Assembly (NCBI GenBank): GCA_944342125.1
Contig: CALVMF010000017.1
Location: 1-17,104 of the forward strand
Source: an uncultured Bacilli bacterium
Lineage (GTDB): Bacteria > Bacillota_I > Bacilli_A > RFN20 > CAG-826
Length of the DNA stretch: 17,104 bases
Direction: 5' to 3'
Shown: piece after piece, positions 8,358-14,966 of the stretch
Layout of the letters: every line of letters starts with the position of its first letter
How positions within the stretch are numbered: position 1 is the stretch's first letter
Notes under the pieces: model-generated
What the model was told of the DNA's origin: nothing
Seen by the model: only the letters and a program-made list of their open reading frames with translations
Databases searched by the model: none
Translations under genes and position numbers: made by a program

Positions 8358-8804
8358 TTAAAGATTTTCTTCATTACTTCCACTTTCTTTCTTTTGACTT
8401 ATGATATGTTTAGCTAAAAATACTAGAAAAACAATGAGAGAAACGCCAAGTATAACATGTCCTATTCCAGCAAATCCTGAAATGATTGCATCAGTTGTTG
8501 AATCAACACTTATTCCTAAAGTTTGAACAATGCCTCTAGTTAAAAACATAATACCAGTTATATTTAGCCCAACTTGATAACAAATTAATGCGATGTTTGT
8601 CTTTTTATTAGAAAAAGCAAACGTTTTTTCTAACACTAAAAGCTATAAAAAGAACATCATGCCAAGAACAAAATAGTGAGTATGAATTACGCTTAAAGTT
8701 GTGGAACCTTCAAAGGCATTAAATTTTGTAAATTCTCGATAAAAAACGCCACCACATAAAGCAATAAGTGCATAGACAATGGATGTAATCATATACTTCT
8801 TCAT
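8358..8804 (-). pseudogene. DUF2871-type membrane protein, interrupted by an in-frame amber codon
   Basis: The reading frame from ATG at 8804 has a good ribosome site (GAGG, 9 nt upstream). It encodes a small membrane protein with the DUF2871 pattern: GGVFYREFTKF early, then HTHYFVLGMMFF, and later LICYQVGLNITGIMFLTRGI and a C-terminal membrane helix. After 53 codons a TAG at 8643-8645 interrupts it (MMFFL-stop-LLVLEK). The frame then continues without any shift for 95 more residues to a TAA at 8358. A GTG at 8636 could only start the tail, without a ribosome site. The downstream reading frame remains well preserved, so the lesion looks recent or is a sequencing error. Function of the family is not known to me. 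It lies immediately upstream of jetA on the same strand and diverges from the metal operon. Confidence 0.8.
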
Positions 8805-8897
8805 AACTTCTTACCTCGTTTACCATTAAATAAGTTTTGTTGCGTTCTTATTCTACTAGATATTTCATCAATTTTTTAGAGTCGTTTTCTTTTCGAA

Positions 8898-8926
8898 ACT
8901 ATATTGACAATTGAACAATTGTTCAA
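8898..8926 (-). promoter_or_regulatory. Possible divergent promoter toward the DUF2871 gene and jetABCD
   Basis: On the minus strand TTGAAC (8926-8921) is followed after exactly 17 bp by TATAGT (8903-8898), 4/6 and 5/6 matches. The -35 is part of the ArsR operator palindrome, so the repressor would cover this promoter as well. The leader to ATG 8804 would be about 87 nt. Partly dictated by the palindrome itself, hence low confidence. Confidence 0.35.
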
Positions 8927-8933
8927 CTATAAT
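8904..8933 (+). promoter_or_regulatory. Near-consensus promoter of the metal-export operon
   Basis: TTGACA (8904-8909) and TATAAT (8928-8933) both match the sigma-70/SigA consensus fully, with an 18-bp spacer. Transcription is expected to start near 8940, giving a leader of about 13 nt that carries the GAGG ribosome site of the repressor gene. Confidence 0.88.
8911..8926. promoter_or_regulatory. ArsR/SmtB-type operator
   Basis: TTGAACAATTGTTCAA is a perfect 16-bp palindrome that fills the spacer between the -35 and -10. Its TGAACA/TGTTCA half-sites are the known half-sites of SmtB/CadC/CzrA-type repressors. Position predicts that the adjacent ArsR protein blocks polymerase until metal releases it, so the operon would be autoregulated. 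Confidence 0.88.
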
Positions 8934-8952
8934 AGTTTCAGAGGTAAGAAAA

Positions 8953-9300
8953 ATGGCAACAGATACACCAATTATTAATGAAGAAATAGTTAATAAAACT
9001 AAAGAAAAGATGATAGATGATACTGAAGTTTATCAAATTAGTGATTTTTTTAAAATTTTTGGAGATTCAACTAGACTAAAAATCTTATGGGCATTAGACG
9101 ATAACCCATTATGTGTTGGCGATTTATGTAATATTGTTGACATCACAAAAAGTGCAGCTAGTCATCAATTAAACATTTTAAAAGCTAACAAGTTAGTTAA
9201 ATACAAAAAAGAAGGAAAAAACGTAATCTATAGTCTAGATGATGAACACGTTGCCTTTATTATAGAAACCGCAAGGAAACACTTAAGCGAGGTTAAATAG
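8953..9300 (+). CDS. ArsR/SmtB-family zinc-type metal-sensing repressor
   Basis: A 115-residue winged-helix repressor of its own operon. The DNA-reading helix lies in ITKSAASHQLNILKANKLV and the wing in KYKKEGKNVIYSL. Near the C-terminus D97, H99, H110 and E113 reproduce the D-x-H-x10-H-x2-E/H spacing of the alpha-5 zinc site of SmtB and CzrA. The alpha-3 region reads PLCVGDLC, keeping only one of the two Cys of CadC's LCVC motif, so zinc (or cobalt) is a more likely inducer than cadmium/lead alone. The start is the ATG with GAGG 8 nt upstream. A TTG at 8911 in frame lies inside the operator and upstream of the transcription start, so it is rejected. The TAG stop is 1 nt before the next ATG. 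Confidence 0.92.
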   Translation: MATDTPIINEEIVNKTKEKMIDDTEVYQISDFFKIFGDSTRLKILWALDDNPLCVGDLCNIVDITKSAASHQLNILKANKLVKYKKEGKNVIYSLDDEHVAFIIETARKHLSEVK

Positions 9301-9301
9301 T

Positions 9302-9517
9302 ATGAAGATGGTTTTTAAATTTGATGGAATTGATTGTGCAGTTTGTGCTCTTAAACTCGAAGAAAAAATTAAGAAAATTCCTAATGTAAATAGTTGTTCT
9401 ATCAACTTTTTAGCTCAAAGAATTGAAATTGATGCTCTTGATAAATCAATAATAGATGAATTAACTGCCACTTGTTCTTCTTTTGAAGATGGGGTAAGCA
9501 TCAAAAGGATCAAATAA
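9302..9517 (+). CDS. Stand-alone HMA metal-binding protein
   Basis: A 71-residue heavy-metal-associated (ferredoxin-like) domain protein. The metal loop is GIDCAVCAL with C12 and C15, followed by the helix KLEEKIKKI and the beta strand around NSCSINFLAQRIEI. Such domains deliver or sense soft or transition metal ions for P1B ATPases. Here it takes the place of the N-terminal domain missing from the ATPase encoded 2 nt downstream, and it may be a detached version of that domain or a separate chaperone. The ATG follows GAGG by about 9 nt, inside the end of the repressor gene. Additional Cys residues (C34, C59) are present, but I cannot assign them a role. Metal specificity cannot be read from the CxxC alone. 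Confidence 0.85.
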   Translation: MKMVFKFDGIDCAVCALKLEEKIKKIPNVNSCSINFLAQRIEIDALDKSIIDELTATCSSFEDGVSIKRIK

Positions 9518-9519
9518 TT

Positions 9520-11424
9520 ATGAAAAAGAAATTTGATTTTATTAGTCTAATTCTTGCTACCATCGTAACAATCGTTCTTTTAATAGTTCATATTATTTAT
9601 GGAGATGTAAGCTTAGGAATAAATACAGTAAATAACCTAGTAATCTTACCAATATCCTTACTTTTTTATCTTCTTGTTTCTTACGATTTATTCATAGAAT
9701 CTTTTAAAAAGATAAGACATAAACAGTTTTTTGATGAAGTTACTCTATCTTTAATCGCCACTATAGCTGCTTTTGCAATCGGCGAATATGTTGAAGCACT
9801 TGCCGTTGTTGTCTTTTTCCAAGTCGGGGAAAGATTTGAAAAATATGCTGTTGATAAAAGCCGTAACTCTATTAAATCAATACTTGATTTAAGACCAGAT
9901 AAGGTTACTTTATATAACGATGAAATCGAAAAAGTTGTCGAGCCATTTGATGTAAATATTGGCGATCTTTTCATCGTTAAAAGTGGAGAAAGAGTACCAA
10001 TTGATGGTGTTGTAATAGAAGGGAAATCATCTTTAGATACCTCTTCTATTACAGGTGAAAGCGTTCCTAGAAGCGTAAAAGAAAATGATGAAATTTTAAG
10101 CGGAACAATAAATATTGGTTCTCCACTAGTCATCAAAGCAACAAAAGAGTTTTATAACTCGACAGTATCAAAAATGCTAGATTTAGTTGAAAATGCATCA
10201 TCTCAGAAAGCAAATTCTGAAAAGTTCATTACTAAATTTGCCAAAATTTATACTCCTATTGTAATATCTCTAGCTGTTTTAGTAGCAATCATTCCACCAT
10301 TAATTATCAATTATTCAGATCCTAGTGTTTGGTCAAATTATATTAGAACCGCAGCAAGTTTCTTAGTTATAAGTTGCCCATGTGCACTTGTTTTAAGTGT
10401 TCCTATGAGCTACTTTGTTACTCTAGGCGAAGCAAGTAAGCAAAAAGTCTTAATTAAAGGATCTACCTTTATCGATAAATTCACAAAGTTAAAAAATATT
10501 GTCCTAGATAAAACAGGAACTATTACAAAAGGCAATTTTGTAGTAACTTCAATAAACCCAGTGGAAGGAACTAGTAAAGACGAATTATTAAAACTTGCTA
10601 AATATGGAGAATATTATTCTAATCACCCTATCGCACATGCAGTTTTAAATAACGACAAAGAAAGTCTAAATAAAGATCTTCTTAAAGATTATCAAGAAAT
10701 TGATGGGCAAGGTGTTAAAGTAGAATACGAAAGTTCAACGCTTTTAATTGGTAATAGCAAATTACTCAGTTCAAACAACATCGAATTTAATAAGGTAGAT
10801 TCTCCTTTTACAATTCTATATGTTGCTTACAAAGGTAAATATCTTGGTTATATTGAAATAAAAGACGAAATCAAAGAATCTTCGAAGCTTGCTATAGCCA
10901 ATTATCATAAAAATGGTGTTAAAAAGGTAATTATGCTTACTGGCGATAATCAAAATATCGCTAAAGTTATTGCTCAAGATGCTGGTGTTGACGAATTCCA
11001 CGCTAATTTATTACCACTCGATAAAACAAACAAATTAAAAGAGATTCAACAAAATGCAACTACTGCTTTTATTGGCGATGGAGTCAACGATGCACCTAGT
11101 TTAACAACAAGTGATATTGGAATATCTATGGGCGGAATAGGAAGCGACATAACTATCGATTCTAGCGATGTTGTTATCATGGATGATGACTTAAATAGAG
11201 TCAACGATGTCATTAAAATGTCAAAAAGAAATAAACTTGTCGTTTATGAAAATATTATCTTTGCTCTAGCAGTAAAAATAGGTGTAATGATTCTTTCACT
11301 CATTCCTAATCTACCAATTGCATCTTATATTATGTGGTTTGCAATTTTTGCAGATGTTGGTGTCACTGTTATTTGCGTTTTTAATTCGTTAAGACTTGCT
11401 CTTCATGTAAAAAAGCAAAACTAA
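9520..11424 (+). CDS. cadA: P1B-2 type heavy-metal-translocating ATPase (Zn/Cd/Pb exporter)
   Basis: A 634-residue membrane ATPase that pumps divalent soft metals out of the cell. Motifs in order: TGES at 178-181 (actuator), the transmembrane CPC at 286-288, phosphorylation site D330 in DKTGT, the P1B-specific HP at 369-370, and GDGVNDAP at 519-526. D612 in the last membrane helix within FADVGVTV is the D-x-G signature of the Zn/Cd/Pb (P1B-2) subgroup, with CPC. Hydrophobic segments near 5-26, 40-60, 74-105, 247-268, 277-305 and 575-625 fit the 8-helix P1B plan. It is short for CadA/ZntA because it has no N-terminal HMA domain and starts with the first membrane helix; the gene before it supplies one. 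Symbol used in the broad CadA/ZntA sense. It is the last gene of the repressor-HMA-ATPase operon. Confidence 0.93.
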   Translation: MKKKFDFISLILATIVTIVLLIVHIIYGDVSLGINTVNNLVILPISLLFYLLVSYDLFIESFKKIRHKQFFDEVTLSLIATIAAFAIGEYVEALAVVVFFQVGERFEKYAVDKSRNSIKSILDLRPDKVTLYNDEIEKVVEPFDVNIGDLFIVKSGERVPIDGVVIEGKSSLDTSSITGESVPRSVKENDEILSGTINIGSPLVIKATKEFYNSTVSKMLDLVENASSQKANSEKFITKFAKIYTPIVISLAVLVAIIPPLIINYSDPSVWSNYIRTAASFLVISCPCALVLSVPMSYFVTLGEASKQKVLIKGSTFIDKFTKLKNIVLDKTGTITKGNFVVTSINPVEGTSKDELLKLAKYGEYYSNHPIAHAVLNNDKESLNKDLLKDYQEIDGQGVKVEYESSTLLIGNSKLLSSNNIEFNKVDSPFTILYVAYKGKYLGYIEIKDEIKESSKLAIANYHKNGVKKVIMLTGDNQNIAKVIAQDAGVDEFHANLLPLDKTNKLKEIQQNATTAFIGDGVNDAPSLTTSDIGISMGGIGSDITIDSSDVVIMDDDLNRVNDVIKMSKRNKLVVYENIIFALAVKIGVMILSLIPNLPIASYIMWFAIFADVGVTVICVFNSLRLALHVKKQN

Positions 11425-11443
11425 TCTTTTCACATAAAAATTC

Positions 11444-11474
11444 AAAAAAACAGCGCAAAAACCTGTTATTTTTT
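11444..11474. terminator. Possible bidirectional terminator between the ATPase and L-serine dehydratase genes
   Basis: AACAG (11449-11453) pairs with CTGTT (11463-11467), with an A-run on the left (AAAAA upstream) and TATTTTTT on the right that also pair after one mismatch. The convergent gene ends are 41 bp apart and the hairpin overlaps the TAA of the minus-strand gene. The stem is short, so strength is uncertain. Confidence 0.45.
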
Positions 11475-12680
11475 ACGAATTATTTTTGCTAAACCTCCAA
11501 TAGCGGTTTCCTTATAGTCTTTTGATAGACTTTCTCCAGTGATTTTCATCGCTTTGACGACTTCATCGAAAGATACTTTATTCTTTCTAAGTATCGAAAT
11601 ATCTTTTGCATAAATATAAGACATTAAACTTCTCAAAGCTCCAATGCCGTTTCTTTCAATACAAGGAATTTGGACATATCCATTTACTGGATCGCAAGTT
11701 AAACCTAAAAAATGCTCTAAGGCAAGTTCGGCTGCATATTCTATTTGATAGGTAGATAAACCATGAATATGTGCAAGTGCTGCGCCAGCTATACTTGCAG
11801 CGCTCCCAATTTCAGCTTGACATCCTAAAGCAGCTCCACTAATTGAAGCATTTTTGATGATTATGTTAGCTAATAAACCAGCAACTTTTAAAGCATTAAT
11901 TATTTGAGTTCTATCAACTGCTCTAAATTCGTGTTCATAATAAAGCAAAGCAGGCAAAACACCACAACTACCACAAGTAGGAGCAGTTACAACTAAAGAA
12001 CCTGCAGCATTTCCTTCACTAGCCGCATAAGCATAAGCTGTTATAAAAAGAATTCTTTTCTCAAATGGATCTTCAGTATTTAACGCCTTTGTATAAATAT
12101 CTTTTGCAACTCGCTTAACACCTAAATTTCCTGGTAAATAGCCAGTTTGATCAAGATTTGATTCTATTTCATTAATCATGTAGTCAAAAACAGTGTTTAA
12201 ATGTTCATCAATAATTTTTCCTTCAAAAGTATCAACGACTTGAGCTATATCGCTAATAGAATGCTTATTCATATAGTTTTTTAATCCATCAAAGGTATTA
12301 AAAGGGTAAATCTTTTTTCTTTCAGGTCTTTTTTCACCTTCTATTTCAATTTCTCCTCCACCTATCGAATAATATCTCTTTTTGCCGATGAGTTTCCCAT
12401 TTTGATAGCCAAAGAAATCAAGAGTATTTGGATGTGGTAGATTTTCTAAATCATAATTGAATTCAATACTAGTTTTTCTACCACATAAAGTCTCTAAAAG
12501 AATTTTATCGGTTCCGTGTCCTTTTCCAGTCAACGCTAAAGATCCATAAAGAATTACTTTTACTTCATCAACATCTTTATATTTTTGCATGAAGTTCATC
12601 GCTGCATGATATGGTCCAATTGTATGAGAACTACTTGGACCTGGTCCAATTTTATAGACATATTTAATCGATGGCATCAT
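11466..12680 (-). CDS. sdaA: L-serine dehydratase, single-chain iron-sulfur type
   Basis: A 404-residue enzyme converting L-serine to pyruvate and ammonia with a [4Fe-4S] cluster. The N-terminal beta region carries GPGPSSSHT (12-20) and GTDKILLETLCG. The alpha region carries APTCGSCGVLPA (233-244). C287 (GCQAE), C329 (LTCDPVNG) and C340 (IPCIERN) have spacings of 42 and 11, the same as the three cluster cysteines known from E. coli and Legionella enzymes. Beta and alpha regions are fused, unlike the two-subunit sdaAA/sdaAB form of many Bacilli. It is shorter than the roughly 450-residue E. coli type because the beta domain is compact. It begins ATGATG; the first ATG overlaps the stop of the XRE gene by 4 nt with an AAAGG ribosome site. 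It is the last gene of the whiA operon. Confidence 0.95.
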   Translation of the reverse strand: MMPSIKYVYKIGPGPSSSHTIGPYHAAMNFMQKYKDVDEVKVILYGSLALTGKGHGTDKILLETLCGRKTSIEFNYDLENLPHPNTLDFFGYQNGKLIGKKRYYSIGGGEIEIEGEKRPERKKIYPFNTFDGLKNYMNKHSISDIAQVVDTFEGKIIDEHLNTVFDYMINEIESNLDQTGYLPGNLGVKRVAKDIYTKALNTEDPFEKRILFITAYAYAASEGNAAGSLVVTAPTCGSCGVLPALLYYEHEFRAVDRTQIINALKVAGLLANIIIKNASISGAALGCQAEIGSAASIAGAALAHIHGLSTYQIEYAAELALEHFLGLTCDPVNGYVQIPCIERNGIGALRSLMSYIYAKDISILRKNKVSFDEVVKAMKITGESLSKDYKETAIGGLAKIIRKK

Positions 12681-12910
12681 ATTCCTACACCTTTAAAGAG
12701 TTCACTTAATGTAACTCCAAGTCCTCCAGCAATCTTAGCTAATACTTTAATCGTTGGATTTCTACTTCCCCTTTCTACATCACTTAAGTAATTCTTATTT
12801 ATTCCGCAATCAAGTGCTAAATCTTCTTGAGATTTATTTCTTTTAATTCTTAGATATTGGATTCTTTTGCCTAATTCATAGGTCGTGCCAAACTCAATCT
12901 TTTCTTTCAT
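12677..12910 (-). CDS. Small XRE-family helix-turn-helix regulator
   Basis: A 77-residue protein that is essentially one lambda-repressor-like HTH domain: LGKRIQYLRIKRNKSQEDLA, then ALDCGINKNYLSDVERGSRNPTI and a closing helix LAKIAGGLGVTLSELF. No sensor or oligomerisation domain is visible. It starts 17 nt before the end of whiA and its TGA overlaps the ATG of the L-serine dehydratase gene by 4 nt, so the three are likely co-transcribed and translationally coupled. The ribosome site is weak (AGAAG), which fits coupling to whiA. A role in controlling the operon or serine catabolism is plausible from position only. The alternative is a general single-domain regulator unrelated to its neighbours. 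Confidence 0.88.
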   Translation of the reverse strand: MKEKIEFGTTYELGKRIQYLRIKRNKSQEDLALDCGINKNYLSDVERGSRNPTIKVLAKIAGGLGVTLSELFKGVGI

Positions 12911-13853
12911 AGTCTTCTACCATTTTCCTAAGTCTAATAAAAAGATGATTAACGTTGCTTTTAGAAACCTTAGTTCCCATTTCAGATGAGATAATTTCGG
13001 CTAGCTCATTATAGTTTGCTTCAGGATTAGTTAAGCGAGCCTTACATAAAGATTTCAACTTTTCGTTTTGTAAATTATCTATACCAAGAATCTTATCGAT
13101 AAATTCAATTTCTTCAATTTGCTTTTTAGAGTTTTCTAAAGTCTTTTTAAAATTATATGAATCACAATTCATCAATCTATTTGTTGTATTTGAAAAATCT
13201 CTATCCATTCGTATATCTTCAAATTTCATACACGAATTATCAGCATTTATAAAAGCTAAAAAATTAGCAATCTGATCGCTCTTTTTTAAATAGATGACAT
13301 ATTTGTTCCTTCTTTTAATTGATTTAAAATCAAATTTAGCTGATTTAATTTTGTTGCTCATTTTAATTATTGAGTTAGCATAATTTTCATCATTTACAAC
13401 TATTTCAAGATGATAATTAGAAGAGACTGGGTCAGTACAACTTCCACTTGCTAAAAAGCTTCCAATAAAATAGCCACGGATTTTATCTTCCTTGTCTTGA
13501 AGATGGTAAGGAATCTTATCTTCAAGTAAATCAATTTTTAGATCATCAAATATTTGATTGGTTCCTTGATTAATATTGATTAAATATTCGATAGATTTAT
13601 ATAATTTCATACTTTTTAAGTATGAAAACGAAACTAAAATATCCTTGTAATAGATTTTTAATAATTTATAAAGGTATTTTGCTGTTGAAGATGTTTCTGT
13701 TCTCAAAACAAGCCTTGTATTATTTTTAGATAAAATTATATTTCCATTTAGCTTAATAAATGACGCAATGATAGATTTAGCACAAGAGACACTTACTTCT
13801 TTTTGACTAAGTTCATCTTTAATCGTGTGAGTAAAAGTTAATCGTTCGTTCAT
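12894..13853 (-). CDS. whiA: DNA-binding protein WhiA
   Basis: A 319-residue WhiA, the DUF199 family protein known to affect sporulation in actinomycetes and cell division or chromosome segregation in Bacillus. The N-terminal degenerate LAGLIDADG-like domain includes KIRGYFIGSFLASGSCTDP and YHLEIVV. The characteristic core reads KSDQIANFLAFINAD, then MKFEDIRMDRDF and TNRLMNCDSYN. The C-terminal HTH carries NYNELAEIISSEMGTKVSKS and ends near LRKMVEDYE. The ATG at 13853 is preferred over a GTG 15 nt upstream, which lies within the palindrome. No Shine-Dalgarno precedes the ATG; instead a TATTAT sits 6 nt before it. The usual partners of whiA (rapZ, the yvcK-type gene) are absent on its downstream side, where an XRE gene and L-serine dehydratase follow. 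Confidence 0.93.
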   Translation of the reverse strand: MNERLTFTHTIKDELSQKEVSVSCAKSIIASFIKLNGNIILSKNNTRLVLRTETSSTAKYLYKLLKIYYKDILVSFSYLKSMKLYKSIEYLININQGTNQIFDDLKIDLLEDKIPYHLQDKEDKIRGYFIGSFLASGSCTDPVSSNYHLEIVVNDENYANSIIKMSNKIKSAKFDFKSIKRRNKYVIYLKKSDQIANFLAFINADNSCMKFEDIRMDRDFSNTTNRLMNCDSYNFKKTLENSKKQIEEIEFIDKILGIDNLQNEKLKSLCKARLTNPEANYNELAEIISSEMGTKVSKSNVNHLFIRLRKMVEDYERKD

Positions 13854-13859
13854 ACGAAA

Positions 13860-13865
13860 ATAATA
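13860..13865 (-). promoter_or_regulatory. whiA: Possible -10 element of whiA (leaderless)
   Basis: On the minus strand TATTAT is followed by TTTCGT and then the whiA ATG, so transcription would begin at or next to the A of the start codon. A TTCATA 17 bp upstream is a poor -35 (4/6). The element partly overlaps the adjacent palindrome. Confidence 0.35.
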
Positions 13866-13881
13866 CACTTTTAAGTGTATT
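13862..13881. promoter_or_regulatory. Palindrome in the whiA divergent intergenic region
   Basis: AATACACTT and AAGTGTATT form a perfect 9-bp inverted repeat around TT, 9 bp from the whiA start and overlapping its probable promoter. There is no T-run and it is at the 5' end, so an operator is more likely than a terminator. Which protein binds is unknown; WhiA itself or the operon's XRE protein are natural candidates. Confidence 0.55.
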
Positions 13882-13884
13882 TTA

Positions 13885-13904
13885 TGAACATTTATTTGAA
13901 CATT
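13885..13904. repeat. Direct repeat TGAACATT x2
   Basis: TGAACATT occurs at 13885-13892 and 13897-13904, 12 bp apart, about one helical turn, next to the palindrome. Could be a regulator site for either divergent gene; two copies of an 8-mer in AT-rich DNA may also be chance. Confidence 0.3.
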
Positions 13905-13930
13905 GTCATTACTTTTATCTTTATTTTCGA

Positions 13931-13936
13931 TAAAAT
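13931..13936 (+). promoter_or_regulatory. Possible -10 of the 8-TM membrane protein gene
   Basis: TAAAAT (5/6 to TATAAT) lies 10 nt before the ATG at 13947. No Shine-Dalgarno is present between them and the best -35 (TTGTCA) is too far away at 22 bp. The start of transcription would leave a leader of only a few bases. Confidence 0.3.
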
Positions 13937-13946
13937 ATTAATCACT

Positions 13947-14966
13947 ATGAAGCAACTTAAAACTAGGAAAGATTTTTTACTTTTTCTCTTCTATTTAGTG
14001 ATCATTGTTTTACTTATTTTGTCTTCCTTTTTACCTTTTGTTCAAATAGATTACAAAAGCGTTTATCTAGCGCATTTCTTTAATCCAACAGCTCATGAAT
14101 TTAGTGGAAAATTTGAAAGCGCCTATGGATTTATTCTCCCAATCATCGCTTTTTTAAGTTTAATAGTTGACTGGATTGATTTAAAAGAGAACGAATACAA
14201 GAAAACTCTTTTTAATACGGTTTTAAAAGCTTCTTTACTATGTTCTTTTGTTTTTACTGTTATGAACTATTTTAGAGTAATTTATCCTAATGGATTTTTA
14301 GTAAGTGGCGATGTTTCCTTCTTATATTCTGGATTTTACTTTTTTGTTCTCTTTTTAATAGGCCTCTTCATTCTTGTAATAATGAATTGCTCCTATCTAT
14401 ATCAAGAAAGAAAACTTCGTGTTGAAACTTCTGTTTCAACTTACGATTCAAAGCGTAAAAGATATTATATTGTTATCTCGACTTTTTTATTAATTTCCCT
14501 ATTTTGCTTTGTTTCTTTACTATTTGTTCCATTTGTTAGAAACTATCAAAATTATATGATTGAGCCAGGTTTTGCGGAGATTTTAGATAAAAGAACAAGT
14601 ATTGATTACTATATTTTCTCAATGTTTGATAGAGATTTTAATCTCAACATTATGACTTTAACACTCATTTATATTTCAATACTAACTCCAGCAGCAATTT
14701 TTTTATCGCCTAAAAAGACAACCTATATTCTGATTTCTATTTCAGCAATTTTTAATATCATTTTTTATTCAATCGCCCTTATTGTTGCTTCCCAAACCTA
14801 TCAACAAATTAAGCCACTTTTATATCTTACTTATGACACAACTGCGATAGTATTTTTAGCGATTAATTTATTCTCACAACTAATGTTAATTATATTTAGC
14901 TCAATGCAATTAAATTATCGAAGAAAGGATATGAAAAATGTTGCACGAAATGTTGATCAAATATAA
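13947..14966 (+). CDS. Uncharacterised polytopic membrane protein (about 8 TM)
   Basis: A 339-residue integral membrane protein that I do not recognise. Hydrophobic segments lie near residues 10-31, 55-72, 88-105, 122-146, 172-193, 230-248, 257-280 and 300-322. Positive charges (KRKRYY near 165, YRRKD near the end) suggest cytoplasmic loops and a cytoplasmic C-terminus. The first and fifth helices both end in a similar F-x-PFV motif followed by a polar loop, so the protein may be two related four-helix halves. ATG 13947 is chosen because a promoter-like element lies just before it; a GTG at 13875 falls inside the palindrome and would add an unlikely extension. The following membrane gene overlaps its end by 29 nt, so the two are probably co-expressed and may act together. 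Confidence 0.75.
   Translation: MKQLKTRKDFLLFLFYLVIIVLLILSSFLPFVQIDYKSVYLAHFFNPTAHEFSGKFESAYGFILPIIAFLSLIVDWIDLKENEYKKTLFNTVLKASLLCSFVFTVMNYFRVIYPNGFLVSGDVSFLYSGFYFFVLFLIGLFILVIMNCSYLYQERKLRVETSVSTYDSKRKRYYIVISTFLLISLFCFVSLLFVPFVRNYQNYMIEPGFAEILDKRTSIDYYIFSMFDRDFNLNIMTLTLIYISILTPAAIFLSPKKTTYILISISAIFNIIFYSIALIVASQTYQQIKPLLYLTYDTTAIVFLAINLFSQLMLIIFSSMQLNYRRKDMKNVARNVDQI

Noticed and set aside
8643..8645. TAG reassigned to an amino acid
   Set aside because: TAG ends other genes here (ArsR gene at 9298-9300, lipoprotein at 15843-15845) with the next gene or expected C-terminus directly following.
8911..8952. In-frame TTG upstream extension of the ArsR gene
   Set aside because: It lies inside the operator and upstream of the expected transcription start; the ATG at 8953 has a proper ribosome site.
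9681..10136. Antisense open frame inside the P-type ATPase gene
   Set aside because: It is Ser/Thr-rich, without family features, and is the shadow of a strongly conserved gene; similar shadows at 2161-2349, 4764-4946, 7444-7689, 10816-11001 and 12585-12791 were dropped for the same reason.
13854..13946. Alternative GTG starts for whiA (13868) and the 8-TM gene (13875)
   Set aside because: Both fall within the palindrome and lack ribosome sites; the downstream ATGs fit the proteins better.
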